Shown here piece by piece: positions 18,891-26,091 of a DNA stretch of 64,000 nucleotides. The DNA is from a virus. Location: IMG/VR virus record IMGVR_UViG_3300042450_002433, positions 83,570 to 147,569 of that record; one strand, given 5' to 3'. Each line of letters begins with the position of its first letter. The stretch's first letter is position 1. A program made the translations under genes and the position numbers. Below the pieces are notes generated by a model. It ran no database searches, was not told the DNA's origin, and worked only from the letters and a program-made list of their open reading frames with translations.

Positions 18891-19004
18891 ATGGAACATA
18901 TTCTAGGAACAATGTGGTGGAGTGTATTGATGTTTATTGCAGGTGCCCTCGTAGGCGTACCAGCATGGAAGTGGCTATCTACTAAGATGCCGTGGAATAA
19001 ATAA
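18891..19004 (+). CDS. 37-residue single-pass membrane protein
   Basis: A short frame starting ATGGAACAT, with AAGGAGA 7 nt upstream and its own late motif. The product is MEHILGTMWW followed by SVLMFIAGALVGVPAW and KWLSTKMPWNK: a single hydrophobic helix (about residues 8-26) with a basic C-terminus. The strong ribosome site, dedicated promoter motif and clear topology support a real gene. Role unknown; spanin, holin-like or membrane-targeting functions are possible, but nothing specific is visible. Confidence 0.65.
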   Translation: MEHILGTMWWSVLMFIAGALVGVPAWKWLSTKMPWNK

Positions 19005-19005
19005 C

Positions 19006-19034
19006 TTGACATACTATAGATTGTGAGGTATAAT
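19006..19034 (+). promoter_or_regulatory. Consensus sigma-70 promoter of gene 46
   Basis: TTGACA (19006-19011), 17 bp, TATAAT (19029-19034): both hexamers match the housekeeping consensus perfectly with optimal spacing, 32 nt before the gp46 ATG. Confidence 0.85.
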
Positions 19035-19066
19035 TCTGTGATATACCATGGAGTGAATACGGCACA

Positions 19067-20764
19067 ATGATCAAGTTTAAAAATATCCGTTGGAAGAACT
19101 TTCTCAGCACGGGAAACACCTTCACGGAAATGCAATTTGACAAAACAGAAACCACCCTTGTATTGGGTGAAAATGGGGCAGGTAAGAGTACTCTTTTAGA
19201 TGCTCTTACCTTTGTCCTATTTAATAAGCCTTATCGAAATATAAACCTACCACAACTAGTATCCTCGGTAAACGAAAAAGACTGTAGGGTAGAGGTAGAC
19301 TTCTCTGATGGCAAAGCAGAGTACAAGATCATTCGTGGGTTAGCACCCAAGGTATTTGAAATCCACAAAGATGGAAAATTGTTGGATCAGGATTCAAAAT
19401 CAAGAGACGGTCAGAAGATGCTTGAGGAATTGGTTCTTGGCATGAACTATAAATCGTTCTGTCAGGTAGTCATTCTTGGTTCTGCAAATTACATACCGTT
19501 CATGCGACTAACCGCTGCGGAACGAAGATCTGTTGTCGAAAGCATTCTAGATATTGGTGTTTTCTCTTCCATGAACACACACCTCAAAGAACGCATAAGC
19601 AACAACAAAGAAGAACTGCAACATTCAGAAACTGCTCTTGCGATTAAAAAAGAACGAGTGAATGTGCTTGTTCGAATGTCTGAAGAAGAAAAGCGAAGGA
19701 ACGAAGTTGATTCTGAATGGGAAGCAGAGCAGGTCGCTGCTGCCAACAAAACAATACTTGATGCAAAAACGGACATTAAGAATTCGTTGGCGGCTGTTCA
19801 GTCACACATGGACACCGTAACCGATAGCAATTCTATCAAAGAAAATTTCGAAAAATACACAAACATCAAATCACAAATTCAAAAGAAGATGACAACTCTT
19901 CGAAAAGAAATTGGATTTTATGAAACAAACGATCACTGTCCAACATGCACACAAAAAATTGATGAGCAATTCAAAACATCTGCTATTGCACGAGGAAATG
20001 CAAAATCAACAGATATGGAAAAAGCAATTGAAGATATTGCAAATGAGATCCTAACCTCACAAGAGCGAATTGAAGAAATTGGCAAGGTCATGGTATTGGT
20101 TCAGCAACACAATACAAACATTGTCAAAAAGACAAACGAAATTGAATCTACTGAGAAACACATCAAGACACTGACTACCAAGAAAACAGTCAAGACAGTT
20201 GATGTTGAAAAAGAACTCTCGGATGCAATGTCATTACAAGAAGAAGCAGCAGAGGAAAAGCGTGATCTGATTGAAGAGCAGCACTATCTTTCCCTTGCAG
20301 GAACACTTCTTAAGGATTCGGGAATCAAAAGCCGAATCATCAAAAACTATATCCCCATCATCAACGATACAATCAACAAGTATCTGACACAGATGAATTT
20401 CTTTGTCAACTTCAACTTAGACGAAGAGTTCAACGAAACCATCAAATCAAGACACCGAGACATATTCACCTATGCATCATTCAGCGAGGGTGAGAAGAAG
20501 AAGATTGATCTTGCTTTGCTTTTTGCATGGAGAGCGATTGCTTCAACAAAGAATTCAATCACAACCAATCTTCTCATACTAGATGAAATCCTCGATGGAA
20601 GTCTAGATGATCAGGCAACTGATGCCTTCCTCGACATTATGGCAAGCACAAAGACAGGTACAAATACCTTTGTGATTAGCCATAAGCCGAAGGAAGTGCT
20701 TCAGGACAAATTTGACAGATGCATACAGTTTGTCAAGCGCGGAAATTTCAGCCGAATATCGTAA
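19067..20764 (+). CDS. 46: Recombination endonuclease subunit gp46 (SbcC/Rad50-like)
   Basis: A 565-residue ABC-type ATPase that, with gp47, resects DNA ends for recombination-dependent replication. Walker A is GENGAGKS (34-41), the zinc hook CPTC is at 291-294 between two coiled-coil arms (about 170-290 and 300-410), the signature is SFSEGEKKK (471-479) and Walker B is LLILDE (502-507). Length matches T4 gp46. It is driven by a perfect sigma-70-type promoter. Its partner gp47 lies 3 kb away on the opposite strand, whereas in T4 the two are adjacent. Confidence 0.95.
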   Translation: MIKFKNIRWKNFLSTGNTFTEMQFDKTETTLVLGENGAGKSTLLDALTFVLFNKPYRNINLPQLVSSVNEKDCRVEVDFSDGKAEYKIIRGLAPKVFEIHKDGKLLDQDSKSRDGQKMLEELVLGMNYKSFCQVVILGSANYIPFMRLTAAERRSVVESILDIGVFSSMNTHLKERISNNKEELQHSETALAIKKERVNVLVRMSEEEKRRNEVDSEWEAEQVAAANKTILDAKTDIKNSLAAVQSHMDTVTDSNSIKENFEKYTNIKSQIQKKMTTLRKEIGFYETNDHCPTCTQKIDEQFKTSAIARGNAKSTDMEKAIEDIANEILTSQERIEEIGKVMVLVQQHNTNIVKKTNEIESTEKHIKTLTTKKTVKTVDVEKELSDAMSLQEEAAEEKRDLIEEQHYLSLAGTLLKDSGIKSRIIKNYIPIINDTINKYLTQMNFFVNFNLDEEFNETIKSRHRDIFTYASFSEGEKKKIDLALLFAWRAIASTKNSITTNLLILDEILDGSLDDQATDAFLDIMASTKTGTNTFVISHKPKEVLQDKFDRCIQFVKRGNFSRIS

Positions 20765-20774
20765 GATTATTCGG
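20752..20774. terminator. Hairpin between convergent gp46 and Sm-like genes
   Basis: CCGAATATC and GATTATTCGG form a roughly 9-bp stem with one bulge, closed by a GTAA loop that contains the gp46 stop codon. It spans the 2-bp gap between the two convergent stop codons and could end transcription in both directions. Confidence 0.5.
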
Positions 20775-21084
20775 TGATAAGTCTGAGCGATGGTGCAGAC
20801 TCTTGAATTTCCCGATCAGGAACAACAAGACCCGATCCAAAACTGCTGCTGTATTCATTTGCCAATTCAGTCTTTGGATTAGCAACGAATGCAATTGCCT
20901 TTGATGGCAACACCAAACTTTCGGTATAGCAGTATGGTAACCATGGGCCAAGACCCAATCGACCATTACCGAGTGGCAAAAGAATGGCGGGTGACTTCAA
21001 TGTAAAAGAATCAGATGTGGTATCAATTACCTTTGAAATGATTTCTTCGCCCGAATTTAATCTGAATAGTAGAATTTCGCTCAT
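20767..21084 (-). CDS. Sm-like (LSM fold) small protein A
   Basis: A 105-residue protein beginning EILLFRLNSGEEIISKVIDTT ... FTLKSPAILLP, a strand pattern typical of the Sm/Lsm-like proteins of T4-like environmental phages, in which a short five-stranded barrel is followed by a variable C-terminus. The product at 25624 starts in the same way (RLIRLMTGEMLMAGI ... LECPMVLI), so the window has two paralogues. An AGGAGAT ribosome site and a late motif (21109-21115) precede the start. RNA binding is possible by analogy with Hfq and Sm proteins but is not shown. Confidence 0.55.
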   Translation of the reverse strand: MSEILLFRLNSGEEIISKVIDTTSDSFTLKSPAILLPLGNGRLGLGPWLPYCYTESLVLPSKAIAFVANPKTELANEYSSSFGSGLVVPDREIQESAPSLRLITE

Positions 21085-21108
21085 ATTGTATATCTCCTAG
21101 TGATCAGG

Positions 21109-21115
21109 TATTTAG
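21109..21115 (-). promoter_or_regulatory. Late promoter motif CTAAATA
   Basis: On the - strand, 24 nt upstream of the Sm-like gene start at 21084. Confidence 0.55.
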
Positions 21116-21124
21116 CATGGTTAG

Positions 21125-23566
21125 TTAAGGTTCAGGTATTTCACAATTCTCGGGCACTGGTGATATCGGCCCTTGATCGTCATATGGGCCTACAAGTGGA
21201 AGTTTATTATTGGTGATAGGGTGTTTGCCAACACATCTTTTAGGAAGTTGCCCAGTGGTTATGGCAAGCACAAGTTCATCGCATGATATATTAGGGCATC
21301 CTGGGTCTGTTCCATTTAAACCTCCACCTGGGCAATTTATCCTCGCACACTCTGCAAGTGTCGTGCGGTGCCATTCCTCAGTCTGTTCGCCGCCAGACGA
21401 AACATATCGACCCAAGTAACACCCCATAAGCCGACTATAAAAATCGTCATGAAATACTTGCGGCCCTGGTGGTGGGCAATTTGCTTCCATGAATGCGTCA
21501 CATGCTTGTGATGGGGGTAAAATGGGAGTAGTCGCTTCTCCATTACAACCAATAGAAGGAGTATTATTATTACAATAGTCCAATCCACCCCCTTTCACTA
21601 GACGATAATACTCACATAGAGTTATATTGTTAAGACCAAGTGCGGTCGCCGTGAACATTACAAATTGTCCCATCTTCTTGTATGTCTCCCATGCGTCCTT
21701 GTCCCATACACTAGGACACTCAAGATCCAAAGGCATCCGTATAATATCTCTATATACTCGTCTCATCATATCACACAGTTTATCAGCACAAAAATACAAC
21801 TGAATCGCACTACATGCAGTGCGTTCTTGGCTATATCTATCACATTCACATCCTTTTGCACCCAACATTTTTATATTACATTCCACCATGGCCATCCAGT
21901 ACTTGCCAAAACACTCCATCTCCCGCACGGCATCTCTCACTCGCCCGTCTACTTCTTCTCCATAATCGGTTATATCTATATCTCGTGCACCAAAAAGAGA
22001 TCTAAATGTTGTAATAAGAGAATTAAAATCGGAATTAACAATTGAATTTTGTCCATTGGGATATGGATATTGGTCTATTGTCCGTTCGTGAATTTGATGT
22101 GAATTTGCCTGACATCCGCCCAATCCCAAATAGAGATTCAATATGCTTATTGGGCTATATGAATATCCCCATGGAAAGGTATACAGTTTAGTGGATCCTA
22201 TTTCCAATCCTGTTGTTGTTCCAATTACCGCATCATCTACATTATCATAGGATGACAAAAATCCCATAAGGACAGGCACAGAGTCACTGTATGTGATTAC
22301 GGGACTTCCAATATCTCCACTCATTATCTTTGCGGTAGTGGTATTTGAAAGTGCCGTTGGAAATGCCATGGATTCGGATATCACATTACATGTGTTGTTT
22401 GTATCAAGTCGAATGTCTGATGTACCCGATATCGAATCTTTGGTCAGTGGTGGGCAAAATGCCGAATGATGTCCACGACCTTCTTGATCGAATACCATAG
22501 AATATAATACCTTATCACTTCCGTAATTGTCATACAGAGATATAGGGGTTACATCAGAAGGTAATTCGGATGATAGTGTTAGTATTTTAATATTATTAAA
22601 GTAGGCAGAAAGAGCATTGAAATTTTCTAGTGTTGTTGCATTTGAATTTTCATTCACAAACCCAATTGCATCCCACATTTCCTTAAATGTATTGACAGAG
22701 GAGGATACTGCAACAGAAGTAAGACCTTGGGATAGAGAGTAGAATACTAGATTTTCAGGAGCAACATCTCTACTGTTTAAAACTAATGCATGCTTTCGCG
22801 TGATGAGTGCAGCATATGTTCCCTTATTGCTTGTGCCGAGCATATTGTAGGGAATCGGTCTGTTCTTGCGATTCGGAACATTTAGCCATGAGTAGTTTAA
22901 ATCTGCAAATGGGGTATTTTGCATGAAAAATCGATTATATGGAAACCTGTGATCTACTTTTTGTTTTGGCTCATCAGGATATGAAAACAAGTCATGGTAT
23001 TTTGAGTCATATCCATTCTCATATACAGAACCCTTGAGCCAACCCAAGCAATCGCTGCCATCCATGATATTCATTGCAGTAGTGCCCTGACATACCGACT
23101 CAATTTCCTTACTGTATCCTTTAAACGGCCCTGCATAGTAACGCTTTGCTCCGCTCGATTCTCCATATATGACCGATCCCTTGAGCAAGAAACCATCATA
23201 ACCACTCCCACCCGACATTCCATCATCACTCAGAGGAAGAATCGATGATGTATTCTGATTCATTCCCAAAAAAAGAGAAGTCTGGTATGGATATATAAAG
23301 TCTCTCAGTAATTTGAGTTCTCGATCCTCAGAATTTATAGTCCTTGTATCTTCTGATGACATGGTGCATGGAGTGGTGGTTTTACTTCCATTGACAAGAC
23401 CGAATTGATACTTTTGATTTGCATTGGGATGTTCGGGTGGATAGTAAAAAGAAACTGATTCACCATTTGTAAACTCTTTGGTGAAGTCTGAAGTCAAGAA
23501 AATATCATAACCCACCATATTTTTTGCTGCAATAACCGATATGCTTCCGTTGTTACCAAAGATCAT
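21125..23566 (-). CDS. Large Cys-rich protein with degenerate trypsin-like domain
   Basis: An 813-residue protein. Residues about 245-450 resemble the protease at 17629: ALITRKHALVLNSRD aligns with VLISPKHAIICQHYR, NNIKILTLSSELP with IDHSILEFESDFP, and SGDIGSPVI with VGDSGSPTF. All three catalytic residues are replaced (S265 for His, N325 for Asp, I419 for Ser), so it should be catalytically dead. The N-terminal 240 residues are uncharacterised. The C-terminal part is Cys-rich (CPPPGPQ, CPGGGLNGTDPGCPNISC). There is no signal peptide. Overlaps the upstream small gene by ATGA. A binding or structural virion role is inferred. Confidence 0.6.
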   Translation of the reverse strand: MIFGNNGSISVIAAKNMVGYDIFLTSDFTKEFTNGESVSFYYPPEHPNANQKYQFGLVNGSKTTTPCTMSSEDTRTINSEDRELKLLRDFIYPYQTSLFLGMNQNTSSILPLSDDGMSGGSGYDGFLLKGSVIYGESSGAKRYYAGPFKGYSKEIESVCQGTTAMNIMDGSDCLGWLKGSVYENGYDSKYHDLFSYPDEPKQKVDHRFPYNRFFMQNTPFADLNYSWLNVPNRKNRPIPYNMLGTSNKGTYAALITRKHALVLNSRDVAPENLVFYSLSQGLTSVAVSSSVNTFKEMWDAIGFVNENSNATTLENFNALSAYFNNIKILTLSSELPSDVTPISLYDNYGSDKVLYSMVFDQEGRGHHSAFCPPLTKDSISGTSDIRLDTNNTCNVISESMAFPTALSNTTTAKIMSGDIGSPVITYSDSVPVLMGFLSSYDNVDDAVIGTTTGLEIGSTKLYTFPWGYSYSPISILNLYLGLGGCQANSHQIHERTIDQYPYPNGQNSIVNSDFNSLITTFRSLFGARDIDITDYGEEVDGRVRDAVREMECFGKYWMAMVECNIKMLGAKGCECDRYSQERTACSAIQLYFCADKLCDMMRRVYRDIIRMPLDLECPSVWDKDAWETYKKMGQFVMFTATALGLNNITLCEYYRLVKGGGLDYCNNNTPSIGCNGEATTPILPPSQACDAFMEANCPPPGPQVFHDDFYSRLMGCYLGRYVSSGGEQTEEWHRTTLAECARINCPGGGLNGTDPGCPNISCDELVLAITTGQLPKRCVGKHPITNNKLPLVGPYDDQGPISPVPENCEIPEP

Positions 23567-23781
23567 GTGATTCCCCCTGCACCCCAGTTTGCATTCTTTA
23601 GTTTCCCAATTTCAACGCGAGAGGGTGAGTTATTTTTTAGTTGGCGTATAGAAGGCTTTTTGGCAGTACTTGCTTTGCCTGTTCGAGACATTATGTCAAC
23701 GACATATCCCGTCCCGCTTCTTGCGGGAGCAGTACTCCACTCCTGTATATCCGATATGAGAACATGATATGGTTTAGCCAT
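23563..23781 (-). CDS. Small basic protein of unknown function
   Basis: A 72-residue protein (MAKPYHVLISDIQEWSTAPA ..., then GYVVDIMSRTG and a Lys/Arg/Ser-rich end). A CTAAATA motif lies 6 nt upstream of the ATG, and its stop overlaps the start of the 813-residue protein gene, so it heads that operon. The promoter spacing and the coupling support a real gene. No family was recognised. Confidence 0.55.
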   Translation of the reverse strand: MAKPYHVLISDIQEWSTAPARSGTGYVVDIMSRTGKASTAKKPSIRQLKNNSPSRVEIGKLKNANWGAGGIT

Positions 23782-23787
23782 TAACCA

Positions 23788-23794
23788 TATTTAG
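23788..23794 (-). promoter_or_regulatory. Late promoter motif CTAAATA
   Basis: On the - strand, ending 6 nt before the ATG at 23781; it overlaps the stop codon region of gene 47. Predicts a nearly leaderless message for the pseudoprotease operon. Confidence 0.65.
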
Positions 23795-24837
23795 CCCTGC
23801 AAAGACTCGCTGTATATCTCACGAACAAGAGTTTTTAACCGAACAGGATCAACCACACTCTCCATGGTATCGATTTCATCACAAATCAGGGTCAGTGTGT
23901 CCTTGGACATGTCCACCGTAAAAGATTTTGTATTCGTGTCTTTTTCCGACTGATCGGTAACCGTAACCGAATGAACAGGAGCATCATTGAGTCGGTCAAC
24001 TAACGAATCAAACATGATGGGTCGAGTTTTGTTCTTGACCAAGAGTTTGACATAGGTGTTTTTGAATTTCTTGCAGTTAAGTAGGGTATAGTCTTGGTTC
24101 GCATCGTCATATTCAATCTGATGGAATATCTGACATGGATTTTCGACAAATTCCATTTCTCCTGTTCTAGGATGAAGTATATGGAATCCCTTACGCTCCC
24201 CTAAATCTGCAAATGTCATCTGATACTGTGTACCAAGATAATGAATATTCGATCCCTTGCTGTGTCTGCAATGAAAATGTCCACTGTAGACTGCTTCATA
24301 TCCACTGAGAATATTGGGATCCATCCCGTCATGAAACTCTACTCCCCGTAGAACTTCATATCCATTGATTTCAAAATGCCCCATGAGAACACGAACTGTT
24401 GCTGATTGAATAAAATCAAGGCATGCTTGGGCGTTTTCTTTGGTGATCCATGGGACAATACCCACCTTCATTTCGCCAAGATCAAGAATCGTAGGAGATT
24501 CATGAATACGAATATTCGAATATCCTGCAAACAACTCAACAATAGAATTCAATCGGTTGGTGTTCTTGAAGAACGCATCATGGTTCCCAAGAGTAATATC
24601 CATTTCAATTCCCATTTTTGATAGTGGCTCTAGGAACCGAGTACGAACTTGATTGAGTGTGTGGAAATTGATGTACTTTCTTCGATCAAGAAAGTCACCC
24701 AAATGAATAATTCGCTTGATCCCTCTGTCTTCAAGTGTTGGGAAAAAGGTAGTTTCCCAAAATTCTAGAAAATGCTCTAGGAAAATTGGGCTATCGTTTC
24801 TTGCGCCAAAATGTGTATCGTTGATAACTGCGATCAT
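23791..24837 (-). CDS. 47: Recombination endonuclease subunit gp47 (SbcD/Mre11-like)
   Basis: A 348-residue metallophosphoesterase that works with gp46 in DNA end processing. Metal-binding motifs are in the expected order: DTH (7-9), GDFLD (47-51), GNHD (83-86), H153 (MGHFE) and GHFH (185-188). Length matches T4 gp47 (about 340). The ATG overlaps the stop of gene 55 (ATGA), so the two are co-translated, which links recombination to late transcription. Identity is very sure. Confidence 0.93.
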   Translation of the reverse strand: MIAVINDTHFGARNDSPIFLEHFLEFWETTFFPTLEDRGIKRIIHLGDFLDRRKYINFHTLNQVRTRFLEPLSKMGIEMDITLGNHDAFFKNTNRLNSIVELFAGYSNIRIHESPTILDLGEMKVGIVPWITKENAQACLDFIQSATVRVLMGHFEINGYEVLRGVEFHDGMDPNILSGYEAVYSGHFHCRHSKGSNIHYLGTQYQMTFADLGERKGFHILHPRTGEMEFVENPCQIFHQIEYDDANQDYTLLNCKKFKNTYVKLLVKNKTRPIMFDSLVDRLNDAPVHSVTVTDQSEKDTNTKSFTVDMSKDTLTLICDEIDTMESVVDPVRLKTLVREIYSESLQG

Positions 24838-25400
24838 TTATCTTCTAAATCCAATGTAGGTGGTTCAATTTCACCTTTACGAACTCGCTTTTTCTTTTTC
24901 GGTTTAAGAGATTCTGTTGTTTGTGTTTCGCTTGGGATGAAATCTGCAAACGGACTTAGTCCTGTATCTTCATACTTGGAGTGCTCTTTCTCCATCCAAT
25001 TACGAAATCTTCCTGTGGGATCATTTTCCTCAAAGCATCTCATCTTGATATACAGTTGCTTCTTTTCTTTCTGAATTCTTCGAAGGAACGCATAGTAGAT
25101 TATCTGAGTGAAGAAGGCAAAAGGATTTCTTGATTTCAATGGGTCAAAGTTAGTAGCATACATGATGCAGTTTTCAACTGAATCTGATACCATTTCGTCC
25201 TTGTATGTGTAATTTGCAAAATTGGGTTTCTTAGATAGATTGTTTGCAATGTCTAAGAAACATTGTCCAATGTAGTTGTTCACTCCAGGAGGTTTGATGC
25301 CTTCTTTTTTTGCTTTAATGACAATGTCCTTGTGTGTAACGAGTTCATTTAAGAATCGTTCATTGTCAATATAATGGTTACCTTCACGCTTTTTTGACAT
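24834..25400 (-). CDS. 55: Late-transcription sigma factor gp55
   Basis: A 188-residue protein matching T4-family gp55. Residues 92-112 (NPFAFFTQIIYYAFLRRIQKE) correspond to the sigma region 2-like helix that recognises the late -10 element. The N-terminal part is helical with the pattern VSDSVENCIMYATNFDP, and the C-terminus is basic (PKKKKRVRKGE). T4 gp55 directs host RNA polymerase to TATAAATA promoters with gp33 and the gp45 clamp; gp33 is at 31298, gp45 is outside the window. Its own promoter looks sigma-70-like, as expected for a middle gene. Confidence 0.9.
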   Translation of the reverse strand: MSKKREGNHYIDNERFLNELVTHKDIVIKAKKEGIKPPGVNNYIGQCFLDIANNLSKKPNFANYTYKDEMVSDSVENCIMYATNFDPLKSRNPFAFFTQIIYYAFLRRIQKEKKQLYIKMRCFEENDPTGRFRNWMEKEHSKYEDTGLSPFADFIPSETQTTESLKPKKKKRVRKGEIEPPTLDLEDK

Positions 25401-25423
25401 CTATTCTCCGTTTGTTATGAGTG

Positions 25424-25451
25424 ACTATATCACAATTTACACTAATGTAAA
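25424..25451 (-). promoter_or_regulatory. Sigma-70-type promoter of gene 55
   Basis: On the - strand TTTACA (25451-25446), 16 bp, TATAGT (25429-25424), with TG one base before the -10 box (extended -10). It lies 23 nt upstream of the gp55 ATG and overlaps a palindrome. Confidence 0.6.
25436..25451. promoter_or_regulatory. Possible operator palindrome over the gene 55 promoter
   Basis: TTTACA-CTAA-TGTAAA is a perfect 6-bp inverted repeat with a 4-bp centre that covers the -35 element and part of the spacer of the gene 55 promoter. Position suits a repressor site. No regulator was identified. Confidence 0.4.
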
Positions 25452-25587
25452 GTGTCTTCTGTAAAATTCTTTTAGCAAATTTTCAAATCAAAGACAATTT
25501 ACCGATTTCCGATACTAGATACACTTGAGTTCAAGGGGTGGATTAAGTTACTTAAGTTACTAGTACTTAATGTACTCCTTTGAGTAA

Positions 25588-25616
25588 TATAGTAAGTACT
25601 GAGTATAGTAAGTACT
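25588..25616. repeat. Tandem 13-bp repeat in the gap before gene 55
   Basis: TATAGTAAGTACT occurs at 25588-25600 and 25604-25616, followed by the palindrome GTACTTAAGTAC (25612-25623) at the end of the second Sm-like gene. The whole 25401-25623 gap holds no ORF of note; further TTAAGT/TACTTAA words occur at about 25525-25572. Confidence 0.6.
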
Positions 25617-25623
25617 TAAGTAC

Positions 25624-26091
25624 CTAGAGCCGTGGATCTCCACCCCAACCTGGAAACTCGTCATACTCTTCATCATCCCATGATGGTTCGCTATCCCCAT
25701 CCTCAGAATTTTCATCCTGCGAGTCTTCTTCATCACTCAAGTCATTGATAGATTTACCTTCAGACAATCCGCTATCGATCATATCGCCCATAATGTCTGA
25801 ATGTATTTTTGCCTGAATGTAGTCTGCAAGAATTTCTCTTGTTGGTTTCATGATGCACATTACTGCCTTTTTGGAGATGATATAGTACTCATCAGCAGTA
25901 AATTCAATCCAATTTTTTAGCATAACCGCTACTTCTTGAATCTGATTCTCTCTTTGTCTTGATGATGTGACAGCAATCAAAACCATTGGGCACTCCAATA
26001 CATATGACAACTTACCACCATCCGATATCCCTGCCATTAGCATTTCACCCGTCATCAATCGAATCAATCGTATTGGATAAACTTGCGTCAT
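25624..26091 (-). CDS. Sm-like (LSM fold) small protein B with acidic tail
   Basis: A 155-residue protein. Residues 1-85 show the same barrel-like pattern as the protein at 20767 (IRLIRLMTGEMLMAGI, YVLECPMVLIAV, EYYIISKKAVMCIMKPT). The C-terminal 45 residues are highly acidic (DEEDSQDENSEDGDSE ... DDEEYDEF), like tails that engage replication or RNA-binding partners in single-strand-binding proteins. It is coupled to uvsW by ATGA, so a recombination, repair or RNA-related role is plausible. Function unknown. Confidence 0.6.
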   Translation of the reverse strand: MTQVYPIRLIRLMTGEMLMAGISDGGKLSYVLECPMVLIAVTSSRQRENQIQEVAVMLKNWIEFTADEYYIISKKAVMCIMKPTREILADYIQAKIHSDIMGDMIDSGLSEGKSINDLSDEEDSQDENSEDGDSEPSWDDEEYDEFPGWGGDPRL

